From contig DATIBL010000105.1 in NCBI GenBank assembly GCA_035457505.1, forward strand, positions 1 to 21,445: a DNA stretch of 21,445 bases, read 5' to 3'. Below the pieces are notes generated by a model. The model searched no databases. It was given only the letters and a program-made list of their open reading frames with translations, and was not told the DNA's origin. The number at the start of each line of letters is the position of its first letter. Position 1 is the stretch's first letter. A program made the position numbers and the translations under genes. The DNA comes from DATIBL01 sp035457505 (GTDB taxonomy: Bacteria > Patescibacteriota > Minisyncoccia > Phycocordibacterales > UBA6899). Of the stretch, positions 1 through 9,363 are shown in pieces.

Positions 1-199
1 GAGTGCTTGGCTGCTATTCATGGAAAGAACCTCTACCTCTGGAATTCAATGGAAAATCACGAGGAGTTCGTTACGTGGGTCTGAGCTCTGCCTACAACAA
101 AATGTACAAACATGCAAGTCTCTGGCCAAATTTTGCCCCATTTGGGCGATCGAGTTCTCCCCAATCTTTCCACAGGGTTTTCGACATTCCAGGGGATGC
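1..199. other. Leader-upstream stretch with no recognised gene
   Basis: No reading frame here resembles a known protein. Short frames overlap in all phases and none has a ribosome binding site. No tRNA T-arm motif is seen on either strand. One small hairpin (CCAAAT with ATTTGG, about 129-148) has no U-run. It precedes the rRNA promoter and may be the distal part of an upstream intergenic region. Confidence 0.5.
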
Positions 200-227
200 T
201 TGACAGGGAAGAATGTGCGACTATACT
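200..227 (+). promoter_or_regulatory. Strong sigma70-type promoter of the 23S-5S rRNA unit
   Basis: A perfect -35 box TTGACA (200-205) is followed after 16 bp by TATACT (222-227), one base from consensus. Transcription would start near 234. This is the best promoter match in the window and lies about 300 bp before the mature 23S 5' end, so the 23S-5S unit can be transcribed without any 16S gene upstream. Confidence 0.8.
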
Positions 228-277
228 ACCCAGGTATCAGTATGTGGACGCTCCTCTACGAAAACAGCTAAAGCGAA

Positions 278-318
278 ATACAACGCGTTTTGTGTTGTAT
301 CCGCCGATGGCGGATTTT
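278..318 (+). terminator. Attenuator-like double hairpin in the rRNA leader
   Basis: Two overlapping stems follow the promoter. ATACAAC (278-284) pairs with GTTGTAT (294-300). ATCCGCC (299-305) pairs with GGCGGAT (309-315) around a GAU loop, followed by U residues to 318. The second is a compact intrinsic terminator shape, and the two stems share bases 299-300, so they compete. It lies about 65-85 nt after the predicted start. It could attenuate rRNA transcription, end a tiny leader RNA, or be bypassed by antitermination. The U-run is only four bases, so the call is tentative. Confidence 0.4.
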
Positions 319-424
319 CATTCAGAGGAAGGAAGAACGGAAGCACTGCCCGCAACTTGAAATCAGAACCCTGTCCCGGAGACCAGCGTGAGTAACGCCG
401 GTGCTACAGAGCCGGAGACAGTGA

Positions 425-531
425 ATCAAAAGGTGTGATCATCGAGCGAGCACGATCGGAAATACGCAAGTATGGCCCGATCGTGGCTCACAATAAAGAA
501 CAACACTCAATTGTGGTTATGGTTGATTGGG
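425..531 (+). other. Left half of the pre-23S processing stem
   Basis: Bases 425-450 are a perfect 26-bp inverted match to 3910-3935. A second perfect 10-bp arm (CTCAATTGTG, 506-515) matches 3882-3891. A local hairpin CACGATCGG/CCGATCGTG sits between them (451 to about 485). Together these bring the ends of the 23S precursor into a long duplex, as in RNase III processing stems of bacterial pre-23S rRNA. The mature 5' end near 532 is set by helix 1 pairing with 3819-3826. Confidence 0.75.
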
Positions 532-3828
<3,297 letters not shown>

Positions 3829-3935
3829 CGGTCAATCATGCATTCGCAAGAATACATGGGATGTTCGATTGAATGTTCCAACACAATTGAGATGTTCAAG
3901 ATGAGCATTCTCGCTCGATGATCACACCTTTTGAT
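3829..3935 (+). other. Right half of the pre-23S processing stem
   Basis: Bases 3910-3935 are the exact reverse complement of 425-450, and 3882-3891 of 506-515. The mature 3' end near 3828 continues a helix-1 extension (523-539 with 3819-3837). This is the downstream strand of the 23S precursor duplex. Element A begins only four bases after its end. Confidence 0.75.
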
Positions 3936-3938
3936 AAT

Positions 3939-4060
3939 GAATCTTCGCAAACGGCGAACTTCCGCGTTGCGGGGCCCCGCAAGTCCTGTCGAAATATGCG
4001 ACATATATCTCCAGGACATTGCGACCCCGCGCCTCGAATTTCATCCGTTTGCGGAGATTC
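3939..4060 (+). repeat. Structured inverted-repeat element A (23S-5S spacer)
   Basis: A 122-nt element whose first 16 bases (GAATCTTCGCAAACGG) pair completely with its last 16 (4045-4060), one pair being G-U. Inside, GAACUUC pairs with GAAUUUC with one mismatch, UGCGGGG with CCCCGCG, and an apical stem GUCCUG/CAGGAC carries UGUCG/CGACA. Element B (9141-9260, minus strand) shares the internal blocks: 20 of 24 bases after the left arm and 26 of 28 on the right side, while the outer arm and apical hairpin differ in sequence. It sits between the 23S and 5S processing stems, so it is transcribed with rRNA. It matches no RNA family I know. Confidence 0.7.
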
Positions 4061-4070
4061 CTCAGATGAT

Positions 4071-4118
4071 CGAATCTTTCGATCTCGTTCTCTGCACGAA
4101 TCCGTATGTGCGGAATCA
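4071..4118 (+). other. Left half of the pre-5S processing stem
   Basis: Bases 4071-4096 pair with about 4246-4275 (CGATCTCG.TCTC against GAGAGCGAGATCG), and the segment up to 4118 pairs with 4230-4245 (GAATCAT with ATGATTC). The arms enclose the 5S gene and form an imperfect precursor duplex of roughly 40 bp, separate from the 23S stem. Confidence 0.65.
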
Positions 4119-4229
4119 TAGTGGTGGCTTGGCGCGATGGGCCCACCCGATCCCTTTCCGAACTCGGAAGTGAAACGTCGTTGCGCCGATGATACTCTGC
4201 AAAACAGGGGAAAGTAGGTAGCTGCCACG
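4119..4229 (+). rRNA. rrf: 5S ribosomal RNA
   Basis: About 110 nt with the hallmarks of bacterial 5S rRNA: terminal stem GTGGTGGC (4121-4128) with GCTGCCAC (4221-4228), the CCCACCCGATCCC loop B/C region, CCGAACTCGGAAGTGAAAC, and the AGTAGG segment near the 3' end. It lies about 290 nt after 23S, separated by element A, and is followed by a strong terminator at 4295-4334. Ends are set from the terminal stem and may differ by 1-3 nt. Confidence 0.95.
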
Positions 4230-4294
4230 ATGATTCTGCGGATACTGCATGTAGAGAGCGAGATCGAAGCGTTCGAATCCGTCCAGCTTCATTT

Positions 4295-4334
4295 CCCCTC
4301 TTCCTGGCTTTGCCGGGCAGAGGGGTTTGTTTTT
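4295..4334 (+). terminator. Intrinsic terminator of the rRNA unit
   Basis: CCCCTCT (4295-4301) pairs with AGAGGGG (4319-4325), continued inside by CCTGGC/GCCGGG around a TTT loop, then TTTGTTTTT (4326-4334). It is a strong, long GC-rich hairpin with a U-run, ending the 23S-5S transcript. Confidence 0.9.
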
Positions 4335-4337
4335 GTC

Positions 4338-4409
4338 GGACCTTCGCAAGCGGCGAACTTCGCCGAAAAGCGGTCCTGTGCTTGGCGGATTTCGATACGT
4401 ATGCGGCGC
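4338..4409 (+). repeat. Shorter structured element C, related to elements A and B
   Basis: The left part (GGACCTTCGCAAGCGG then CGAACTTC) matches element B at 21 of 24 positions. The right part (GGATTTCGATACGTATGCGG, about 4386-4405) resembles the conserved right block of A and B. The GGGGCCCC centre and the apical hairpin are missing, and a local hairpin CGGCGAA/TTCGCCG replaces them. The outer arm pairs only partly. It begins three bases after the rRNA terminator U-run, so it would be transcribed only by read-through or an unseen promoter. It is probably a degenerate or reduced copy. Confidence 0.5.
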
Positions 4410-4444
4410 TCAAGCACCCGCGAGTGCGCTTTTGTGCCGACCTG

Positions 4445-4450
4445 CTAGGA
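4445..4450 (+). promoter_or_regulatory. Extended -10 promoter of the small membrane gene
   Basis: TAGGAT is preceded by TGC, an extended -10 arrangement. No good -35 box is seen. Transcription would start about 20 nt before the ATG at 4478, leaving room for the GGAGGA ribosome binding site. Confidence 0.45.
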
Positions 4451-4477
4451 TGGATCGAGAGCTGAATCGGAGGAATG

Positions 4478-4837
4478 ATGGCGTCCGCATTCCACAAACT
4501 GATCGTGAACGCGATCGCACTCGCCATCTCGATGATGATCGTGTACCCGTTCGCGCTTGCCGCCTACGGAGGACTCTTTGAAGACAAGGTTGTTGAAGAG
4601 GTTACGCAAAAGCAGTTCTTACTCCTCTCTGCTCGTGTGGTCGAAAAGACGATTGCACCCTGGAAAGTGTGGGATGCGTGCGGTCCGACCGGCTCGGCAC
4701 TCTACCGTTTGCGGGTGACTGGCCTCTCTCCGCGCTCGACCGAGGATCATCCTGTTGAACGTCTCGCGATCATGACTGTCTGTTTGAATGGCATGACGCT
4801 CGAAGGGATCGCTGTTGCCGATGCGATCGAGGTGTAA
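4478..4837 (+). CDS. Small unknown protein with N-terminal membrane segment
   Basis: About 119 residues with no family I recognise. Residues about 6-30 are hydrophobic (LIVNAIALAISMMIVYPFAL) and form either a signal anchor or an uncleaved signal. The remaining 85 residues are soluble, mixed alpha/beta-looking, with two cysteines (in DACGPTG and TVCLNG). ATG codons lie at 4475 and 4478. I choose 4478 because GGAGGA (4469-4474) abuts the first ATG and would be too close. It stands alone between the rRNA unit and its own strong terminator (4836-4866). A role at the inner face of the envelope or in the periplasm is possible but unsupported. Confidence 0.75.
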   Translation: MASAFHKLIVNAIALAISMMIVYPFALAAYGGLFEDKVVEEVTQKQFLLLSARVVEKTIAPWKVWDACGPTGSALYRLRVTGLSPRSTEDHPVERLAIMTVCLNGMTLEGIAVADAIEV

Positions 4838-4866
4838 AAAAGCTCCGCGCTTGCGGGGCTTTTCTC
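4836..4866 (+). terminator. Intrinsic terminator after the 4478-4837 gene
   Basis: AAAAGCTCCGC pairs with GCGGGGCTTTT around a GCTT loop, beginning at the stop codon and ending in a U-run at 4859-4863. The A-run/U-run symmetry means it may also work on the opposite strand. Confidence 0.9.
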
Positions 4867-4870
4867 TTCC

Positions 4871-4899
4871 TTGTCACACACTACTCCGGCTGTTAGTCT
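4871..4899 (+). promoter_or_regulatory. Promoter of the four-TM protein
   Basis: TTGTCA (4871-4876), 17-bp spacer, TAGTCT (4894-4899). The predicted start near 4906 leaves a leader of about 19 nt containing AAGGAG (4913-4918). Confidence 0.55.
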
Positions 4900-4924
4900 T
4901 GCTCTGGAATGCAAGGAGCATGCG

Positions 4925-5395
4925 ATGGGTGCATGGTTCATGCGGGGCCTGTTGTTCGTCACGTTTTTCGGCGGAAATATCGGCGTCGCCTCGGTGACGA
5001 TTTATGGCGGATGGAGGATCTCTCGGGTCCTTGGCTACGACGCGAGGACCGTGGCGATTATGGGTTTCGTGCTGCTGCTTCTGATCGGTACCCTGTACGG
5101 CGCGCGCCTCTTTTTGCGGATCTGCGAGCCTGGGGTCTTTCGGAGCGCGATTGCGCTCGGGACGCGGATCGCCTGGGTCGCCGTCACTTTCACGTTTGTC
5201 CGGGATTTTGTCGCAACTTCGTCCGGAGATCTCTTCATTTTCGGGCTGCTGGTTTTCGCGCTCCTCGTGTTGGCGAATGTCCCGATGGTGATCGCAGAGG
5301 CCATGCTTTGCGTGCCAGCATACCGCAAAAAATGGAATGTGCTCCTTGCAGAACTTGATGAAGAGTCGTCAAAAGGCCCTCTTTCGTCCCAGTAG
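4925..5395 (+). CDS. Unknown integral membrane protein, four TM segments
   Basis: 156 residues, mostly hydrophobic, with about four membrane helices: residues about 5-27, 37-58, 70-90 and 100-122. A charged C-terminal tail (KKWNVLLAELDEESSKG) probably lies in the cytoplasm. The ATG at 4925 is favoured over the upstream TTG at 4871 because AAGGAG lies six bases before it and the TTG is part of the -35 box. No conserved catalytic motif is visible. Its own promoter and terminator (5407-5433) make it a single-gene unit. I do not recognise the family. Confidence 0.8.
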   Translation: MGAWFMRGLLFVTFFGGNIGVASVTIYGGWRISRVLGYDARTVAIMGFVLLLLIGTLYGARLFLRICEPGVFRSAIALGTRIAWVAVTFTFVRDFVATSSGDLFIFGLLVFALLVLANVPMVIAEAMLCVPAYRKKWNVLLAELDEESSKGPLSSQ

Positions 5396-5406
5396 GGATC
5401 TGCGGG

Positions 5407-5433
5407 AACGCCGTGCTCGTCGCGGCGTTTTTT
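5407..5433 (+). terminator. Intrinsic terminator after the four-TM gene
   Basis: AACGCCG (5407-5413) pairs with CGGCGTT (5423-5429), followed by T-run 5428-5433. The -10 box of the next gene begins only three bases later, so terminator and promoter nearly overlap. Confidence 0.85.
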
Positions 5434-5435
5434 GT

Positions 5436-5441
5436 TATCAT
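5436..5441 (+). promoter_or_regulatory. -10 box predicting a leaderless vWA mRNA
   Basis: TATCAT ends six bases before the ATG at 5448, putting the expected start site on or next to the A of the start codon. No Shine-Dalgarno sequence exists for this gene. The -35 region (within the preceding terminator) is not recognisable. Confidence 0.5.
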
Positions 5442-5447
5442 GGCCAC

Positions 5448-6839
5448 ATGAACTGGGCGTTCAAGCGTCGCACGAAGATTGTCTTGCTCCTGTTGTCGAT
5501 CTTTTTGATCGTCGTGGTCATCCCGTACGCGATTTCGCGCTACGAGCCGCCATCATGCGTCGACGGCAAACAGAATCAAGGCGAACTCGGCGTCGACTGC
5601 AGTGGTCCCTGCAAACTTCAATGCAAGGGGACCTATGCGGATCTGCGGATCCTCTGGCTCAAGCTCTTTCCCGTTCGAGCCGGATCATACGATGCGGCAG
5701 CGCATGTCGAGAACTCAAACCTCAATGTCGGTACCCCCTCGCTTCCGTACACGTTCCGGGTTTACGGTGCAAATCGCGAACTCATCTCCGAGCGCAAGGG
5801 GGTGACCTATGCGGCTCCTGGAGAGCGCATCCCGCTTTTTGAGGGGAACATTCTCACTGGCGACAAAGTTCCGGCGTCTGTCGAGCTCGAGTTCGATCCC
5901 GACACCAAATGGGTGACCGCTGAGCGCAAACTTCCGATCTTCACCGTGACAGACAAGACCATGACCGGCGTGACCCGAAATCCCCGCCTCACCGCAAAGC
6001 TCACCAACGACATTCCGGAGGTCGTGCGGGGAATCGATCTTTCGGCGTTCCTCTACGATAAAGACGGCTCCATCGTCGCGGCGTCTGCGTCGTATGTCGA
6101 TCAGATCGAAAAGAACGAATCTCGCCAGGTTGTCTTCACGTGGCCGAAACCCTTTGAATACAATGCCGAGACCGAATCGTGCGGACAGCCGGTCGACGTC
6201 ATTCTCGCGGTCGATCGCTCGGGGTCGATGGCGTCCGATGGAAAGAACCCGCCGCAGCCGCTTACGCAGGCAAAACAGGCCGCTGCGGCATTCGTCGATC
6301 GGATGAATCGGATCACGGATCAGGTCGCCTTCGTTTCATTTGCGACAAACGCGACGATCCCGATCGATCAGCCGCTCTCGCAGCAATTCGACGTTATTAA
6401 GGCGCAGATCTTGAAGACCGAGATCGGACAGGATGGCGTGCAATACACGAATCTTGGTGAGGCGATCCAGCGTGCGCATGAGGAATTTCGGACGCTCCGC
6501 CGCAACGAAGACGCGAAGCAAGTTCTTGTCCTCCTCACCGACGGTGAGCCGACGTACCCGAAAGATCCCGCCAACCCGAAGCGCCCGGAGCAGTATGCGC
6601 GCGAAAAGTCCGAGCGGCTGAAGCAAGACGGCATCACGCTCTACACCATCGGACTCGGCGACGAACTGAACGAGCGTCTTCTGATCGAGATGGCCTCCGG
6701 CCCCGAGAGCTACTACAAGGCCGCATCAGGTGCAGAGCTTGCCGATATTTACGGTCAGATTGCGAGCGCGATCTGTGTGAAGGCGCCGCCGGTGATCGAG
6801 ATCATTCCGCGCCTTGAGCATGCTGGCTTCACGCTTTAG
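5448..6839 (+). CDS. Membrane-anchored von Willebrand factor A domain protein
   Basis: 463 residues. Residues 10-29 form a membrane anchor. A four-cysteine segment follows (C37, C51, C55, C59, pattern C-DG-QNQGE-GVDC-GPC), which I associate with exported proteins of Patescibacteria. Residues about 65-240 look beta-rich, and a vWA domain fills about 250-455. Its MIDAS metal site is intact: DRSGS (D256, S258, S260), the threonine in QYTNLGEA and the aspartate in LLTDGEP. Such domains bind metal-dependent protein ligands, here probably outside the membrane. The start at 5448 avoids an upstream extension lacking a membrane anchor context. The 3' end overlaps rodA by 20 nt, suggesting coupled expression with cell-wall synthesis. 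The ligand is unknown. Confidence 0.9.
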   Translation: MNWAFKRRTKIVLLLLSIFLIVVVIPYAISRYEPPSCVDGKQNQGELGVDCSGPCKLQCKGTYADLRILWLKLFPVRAGSYDAAAHVENSNLNVGTPSLPYTFRVYGANRELISERKGVTYAAPGERIPLFEGNILTGDKVPASVELEFDPDTKWVTAERKLPIFTVTDKTMTGVTRNPRLTAKLTNDIPEVVRGIDLSAFLYDKDGSIVAASASYVDQIEKNESRQVVFTWPKPFEYNAETESCGQPVDVILAVDRSGSMASDGKNPPQPLTQAKQAAAAFVDRMNRITDQVAFVSFATNATIPIDQPLSQQFDVIKAQILKTEIGQDGVQYTNLGEAIQRAHEEFRTLRRNEDAKQVLVLLTDGEPTYPKDPANPKRPEQYAREKSERLKQDGITLYTIGLGDELNERLLIEMASGPESYYKAASGAELADIYGQIASAICVKAPPVIEIIPRLEHAGFTL

Positions 6840-7941
6840 AAATTTCGACCGGACGATCTTCATCGCCACGCTGCCCCTCGTTGCCGCGGGGCTGGTGACG
6901 ATGTATTCGTTCACCGGCGACAATCGCTTCTTTGACCGGCAGATCATCTGGTTTGGGATCTCTGTCGTAGCGTTCTTTGTATTCGCCAGTATCGACTATC
7001 GATTCCTCCGCAAGACCAACGCGATCATCTGGGGGTATCTCGGCCTCGCGGGCGTGCTCTTGTCGCTTTTTCTCGTCGGAAGCGTCTTTAAAGGGGCGCA
7101 GAGCTGGATCGATCTCGGCGTCTTTGCGGTCCAGCCGGCAGATCCGATGAAGCTGGTCGTCGTGCTTCTCCTGGCAAAATATTTTTCCCGGCGGCACATT
7201 GAGATCGCGCGCTTCAAGCATATTTTCATCTCCGGGGCGTACGCGATGCTGCCGTTCTTGCTTGTGCTGCTTCAGCCGGATTTTGGGTCGGCGATCATCA
7301 TCTTTTTAATCTGGTTCGGCATGACCATCGTTTCCGGGATCTCGAAGAAGCATCTCTTCCTCGTGCTTGCGACCGGCGCGCTGGCATTCGCGTTGCTCTG
7401 GCTCTTCGTTTTTGCCCCCTACCAGAAGCAGCGTATTCTGACATTTGTCCATCCGCTCACTGATATCCGCGGAGCGGGATACAATGCCTATCAATCCGCG
7501 ATCGCAGTGGGTTCAGGCGGGCTCTGGGGGAAGGGGATCGGCGAGGGGACGCAATCGCGCCTCAAATTCCTCCCCGAATACCAGACCGATTTTATCTTCG
7601 CTTCCTATGCTGAGGAGTGGGGGTTTGCCGGAGTGGTGCTATTGCTCCTCTGTTATGGCGTTCTCTTCTGGCGCATATTCGCGAGCGCGGTCATCGGTGC
7701 GTCCAATTTTGAGACGCTCTTTGCGATCGGACTCGCGATCTTCTTTATGACGCAGTGCACGATCCACATCGGCATGAATATCGGTCTTTTGCCGGTCACG
7801 GGTCAAACGCTTCCGTTTATGAGCTATGGTGGGTCCCACTTGCTCACCGAATACATCGGCCTCGGCATGCTCGAAGGCATGCGCCGCTACGCGCACAATG
7901 CGCATCGCGACAGCATGAAGAACGAGTTTTTGGGACTCTAA
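6820..7941 (+). CDS. rodA: RodA, SEDS-family peptidoglycan glycosyltransferase
   Basis: 373 residues with about ten membrane helices. SEDS landmarks are present: GAQSWIDLG, QPDFGSA, GAGYNAYQSAIAVGSGG, FLPEYQTDFIFA and LLPVTGQTLPFMSYGGS. D257 in TDFIF matches the catalytic aspartate region of RodA (E. coli D262). The family polymerises lipid II into glycan strands with a class B penicillin-binding protein, and no such partner lies in this window. RodA is preferred over FtsW from overall length and the LPE..TDFIF context. The ATG at 6820 overlaps the vWA gene by 20 nt without a clear ribosome binding site, so it is probably translationally coupled. A TTG at 6814 is an alternative start. The gene ends immediately at the stop of the converging glycosyltransferase. 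Confidence 0.95.
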   Translation: MLASRFRNFDRTIFIATLPLVAAGLVTMYSFTGDNRFFDRQIIWFGISVVAFFVFASIDYRFLRKTNAIIWGYLGLAGVLLSLFLVGSVFKGAQSWIDLGVFAVQPADPMKLVVVLLLAKYFSRRHIEIARFKHIFISGAYAMLPFLLVLLQPDFGSAIIIFLIWFGMTIVSGISKKHLFLVLATGALAFALLWLFVFAPYQKQRILTFVHPLTDIRGAGYNAYQSAIAVGSGGLWGKGIGEGTQSRLKFLPEYQTDFIFASYAEEWGFAGVVLLLLCYGVLFWRIFASAVIGASNFETLFAIGLAIFFMTQCTIHIGMNIGLLPVTGQTLPFMSYGGSHLLTEYIGLGMLEGMRRYAHNAHRDSMKNEFLGL

Positions 7942-9120
7942 TTATTTTCCTTCGTATACCGCGAAGGTTTCTTTCGTCATTGTGCCGATATCGAAGCGGT
8001 CGCCGATCCGCGCTTCGATCTTCGCGCCGAGTTTCTTGCGCCGCTCAGGGTCTTCAAGGAGATACTCGATCGCCCGCGCCACTTCGTTCGGATTGCGGGT
8101 TTGGATCAAGATCCCCGAGTCCATGTCGTCGATCACTTCGGGGATGCCGCCGACCGCGCTCGCAACGACCGGAAGTCCGACTTTCCCTGCCTCGAGGATC
8201 GCATAGGGGAACGCTTCGGTGATCGAAGGAAGAAGAAAAATATCGAATGCAGAGAGAAGCTCCGTTCCGGCTTCGCGATATCCCACAAGATGGACATGCT
8301 TCTCGAGTCCGTGCCGGCGCACAAGCGATTCAAGCGACGCACGTTCCTCGCCTTCGCCCAAGACGAGAAAGACGAATGGAACCGGGGACTGCTTTGCGAG
8401 CAGCGCCATGCCCTCGATCGCGTACGAGAGGCCCTTGTTGCGGTGAAGCTCCGCGAGCGTGCCGACGACGACAGGTTTGCCGGAAGGAAGCGGGGGTATG
8501 CCGTTCGGAAAGATACGCTCGAGTGCGCGTTTTTTCGCGAGTGTTTTGACCGGACCGACGCCGTTGTAGACGAGGGTGAGCTTGTGCCACGTGAAGGGAA
8601 TCTTTGCGATCTGCTCGCGGGTGCGGCGAGAGACGGTAATGGTGCGGTGCGAAAGCGCGATCGTAAGCCAATGCGCGAGGCCGATCACAAAACGCTCGAG
8701 ATCGTTGCGCTCTTCATTGAACGCCCAGCCGTGGCCCGTGAAGATGATGCGTGCGGGGCGGGGAGTTCTCCGAATGAGGCGGGAGCTCTGCTCGAGTACG
8801 TTCGCGAGGCGCCCGGCGAGACCGCCCAAACCGCCGACCTTGGAGCTGTTCAAGTGGAGCACATCTGGCCGCTCTCTGCGGATGAGCGCAAAAAGTCGCG
8901 CAAAAGCACGGAGATCTTTGGATGCGCGGACATCGCGCTCAAGCTCTGGAATTGAAACGGTGCGAACTCCTGCTGCGCGAAGTCGCTCGCCGAGCGGACC
9001 CTCGCCTCCGTATGCCACGAGGACGTCATGTTCGGCTGCCTTTGCTGCGATCGCGAGGTCGTGCACGTAGCGCTGCGCGCCGCCAAAATTCGATTTGGTG
9101 ATGACGTAAAGGATTTTCAT
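7942..9120 (-). CDS. GT4-family glycosyltransferase
   Basis: 392 residues with the GT-B fold of retaining GT4 enzymes. The N-terminal domain starts MKILYVITKSNFGGAQRYV, where the glycine-rich loop binds acceptor or donor phosphate. The C-terminal domain has GTLAELHRNKG and the EX7E motif in EAFPYAILEAG, then LPVVASAVGGIPEVI. These enzymes transfer sugars from nucleotide donors to lipid-linked or polysaccharide acceptors. The substrate cannot be read from sequence. The polyprenyl sugar-phosphate transferase nearby (9632) makes envelope glycan assembly likely. No Shine-Dalgarno precedes the ATG. Element B lies 20 nt upstream and would form the 5' leader. The stop codon abuts that of rodA with no intergenic base. 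Confidence 0.93.
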   Translation of the reverse strand: MKILYVITKSNFGGAQRYVHDLAIAAKAAEHDVLVAYGGEGPLGERLRAAGVRTVSIPELERDVRASKDLRAFARLFALIRRERPDVLHLNSSKVGGLGGLAGRLANVLEQSSRLIRRTPRPARIIFTGHGWAFNEERNDLERFVIGLAHWLTIALSHRTITVSRRTREQIAKIPFTWHKLTLVYNGVGPVKTLAKKRALERIFPNGIPPLPSGKPVVVGTLAELHRNKGLSYAIEGMALLAKQSPVPFVFLVLGEGEERASLESLVRRHGLEKHVHLVGYREAGTELLSAFDIFLLPSITEAFPYAILEAGKVGLPVVASAVGGIPEVIDDMDSGILIQTRNPNEVARAIEYLLEDPERRKKLGAKIEARIGDRFDIGTMTKETFAVYEGK

Positions 9121-9140
9121 GGGCGCGTTGTTGCAATCAA

Positions 9141-9260
9141 GGACTTATGCAAATGGATGAAATTCGAGACGCGGGGAAGGTGTCGAGGAGGGCGTATTCC
9201 TATAGGGCGACTGAGACACTGGGGCCCTGCAACAAAGAAGTTCGCCGTTTGCATAGGTCC
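9141..9260 (-). repeat. Structured inverted-repeat element B (leader of the GT4 gene)
   Basis: A 120-nt element read on the minus strand. The left arm GGACCTATGCAAACGG (9260-9245) pairs with the right arm at 9156-9141 at 14 of 16 positions. The following block CGAACTTC...GTTGC.GGGCCCC and the right block CCCCGCG.CTCGAATTTCAT are nearly identical to element A. The outer arm bases differ from A in both strands with pairing kept, and the apical stem is GUGUC/GACAC instead of GUCCUG/CAGGAC. This pattern suggests selection on the fold. A -10 box (9270-9265) puts the minus-strand start at the first bases of the left arm, so the element would be the 5' end of the GT4 mRNA or a separate small RNA. 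Confidence 0.7.
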
Positions 9261-9264
9261 TACA

Positions 9265-9270
9265 ACTATA
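9265..9270 (-). promoter_or_regulatory. -10 box before element B, minus strand
   Basis: TATAGT on the minus strand ends about five bases before the GGACC that opens element B, so the predicted start (about 9259-9258) coincides with the element's end. No clear -35 box is seen, which limits confidence. Confidence 0.4.
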
Positions 9271-9296
9271 ACGGTCCTGCTAGGGAGAGGGGAGTA

Positions 9297-9325
9297 TTGA
9301 CAGTGGTACATGAATATAGTGATAT
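9297..9325 (+). promoter_or_regulatory. Promoter region of the 69-residue gene
   Basis: A perfect TTGACA lies at 9297-9302. Several possible -10 boxes follow: TGATAT (9320-9325, spacer 17) fits best by distance, while TATAGT (9315-9320) is a better box but only 12 bp away. The leader carries AAGGAGG (9352-9358). Confidence 0.5.
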
Positions 9326-9363
9326 AAGAGCGGCAATGTCGCCGGTTCAATAAGGAGGACGCC

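Noticed and set aside
3939..4060. Integron attC site as explanation for element A
   Set aside because: The R-box consensus (RYYYAAC/GTTRRRY) is not at the ends and no integrase or cassette array is present.
4265..4285. GTTCGAATCC resembling a tRNA T-loop
   Set aside because: The flanking bases do not form a T stem and no acceptor, D or anticodon arms are found; this segment pairs with 4071-4096 in the pre-5S stem.
4410..4440. GCAC/GTGC hairpin with TTTT at about 4413-4433 as a terminator
   Set aside because: The stem is only four pairs and the strong rRNA terminator lies 80 bases upstream; it was not strong enough to annotate.
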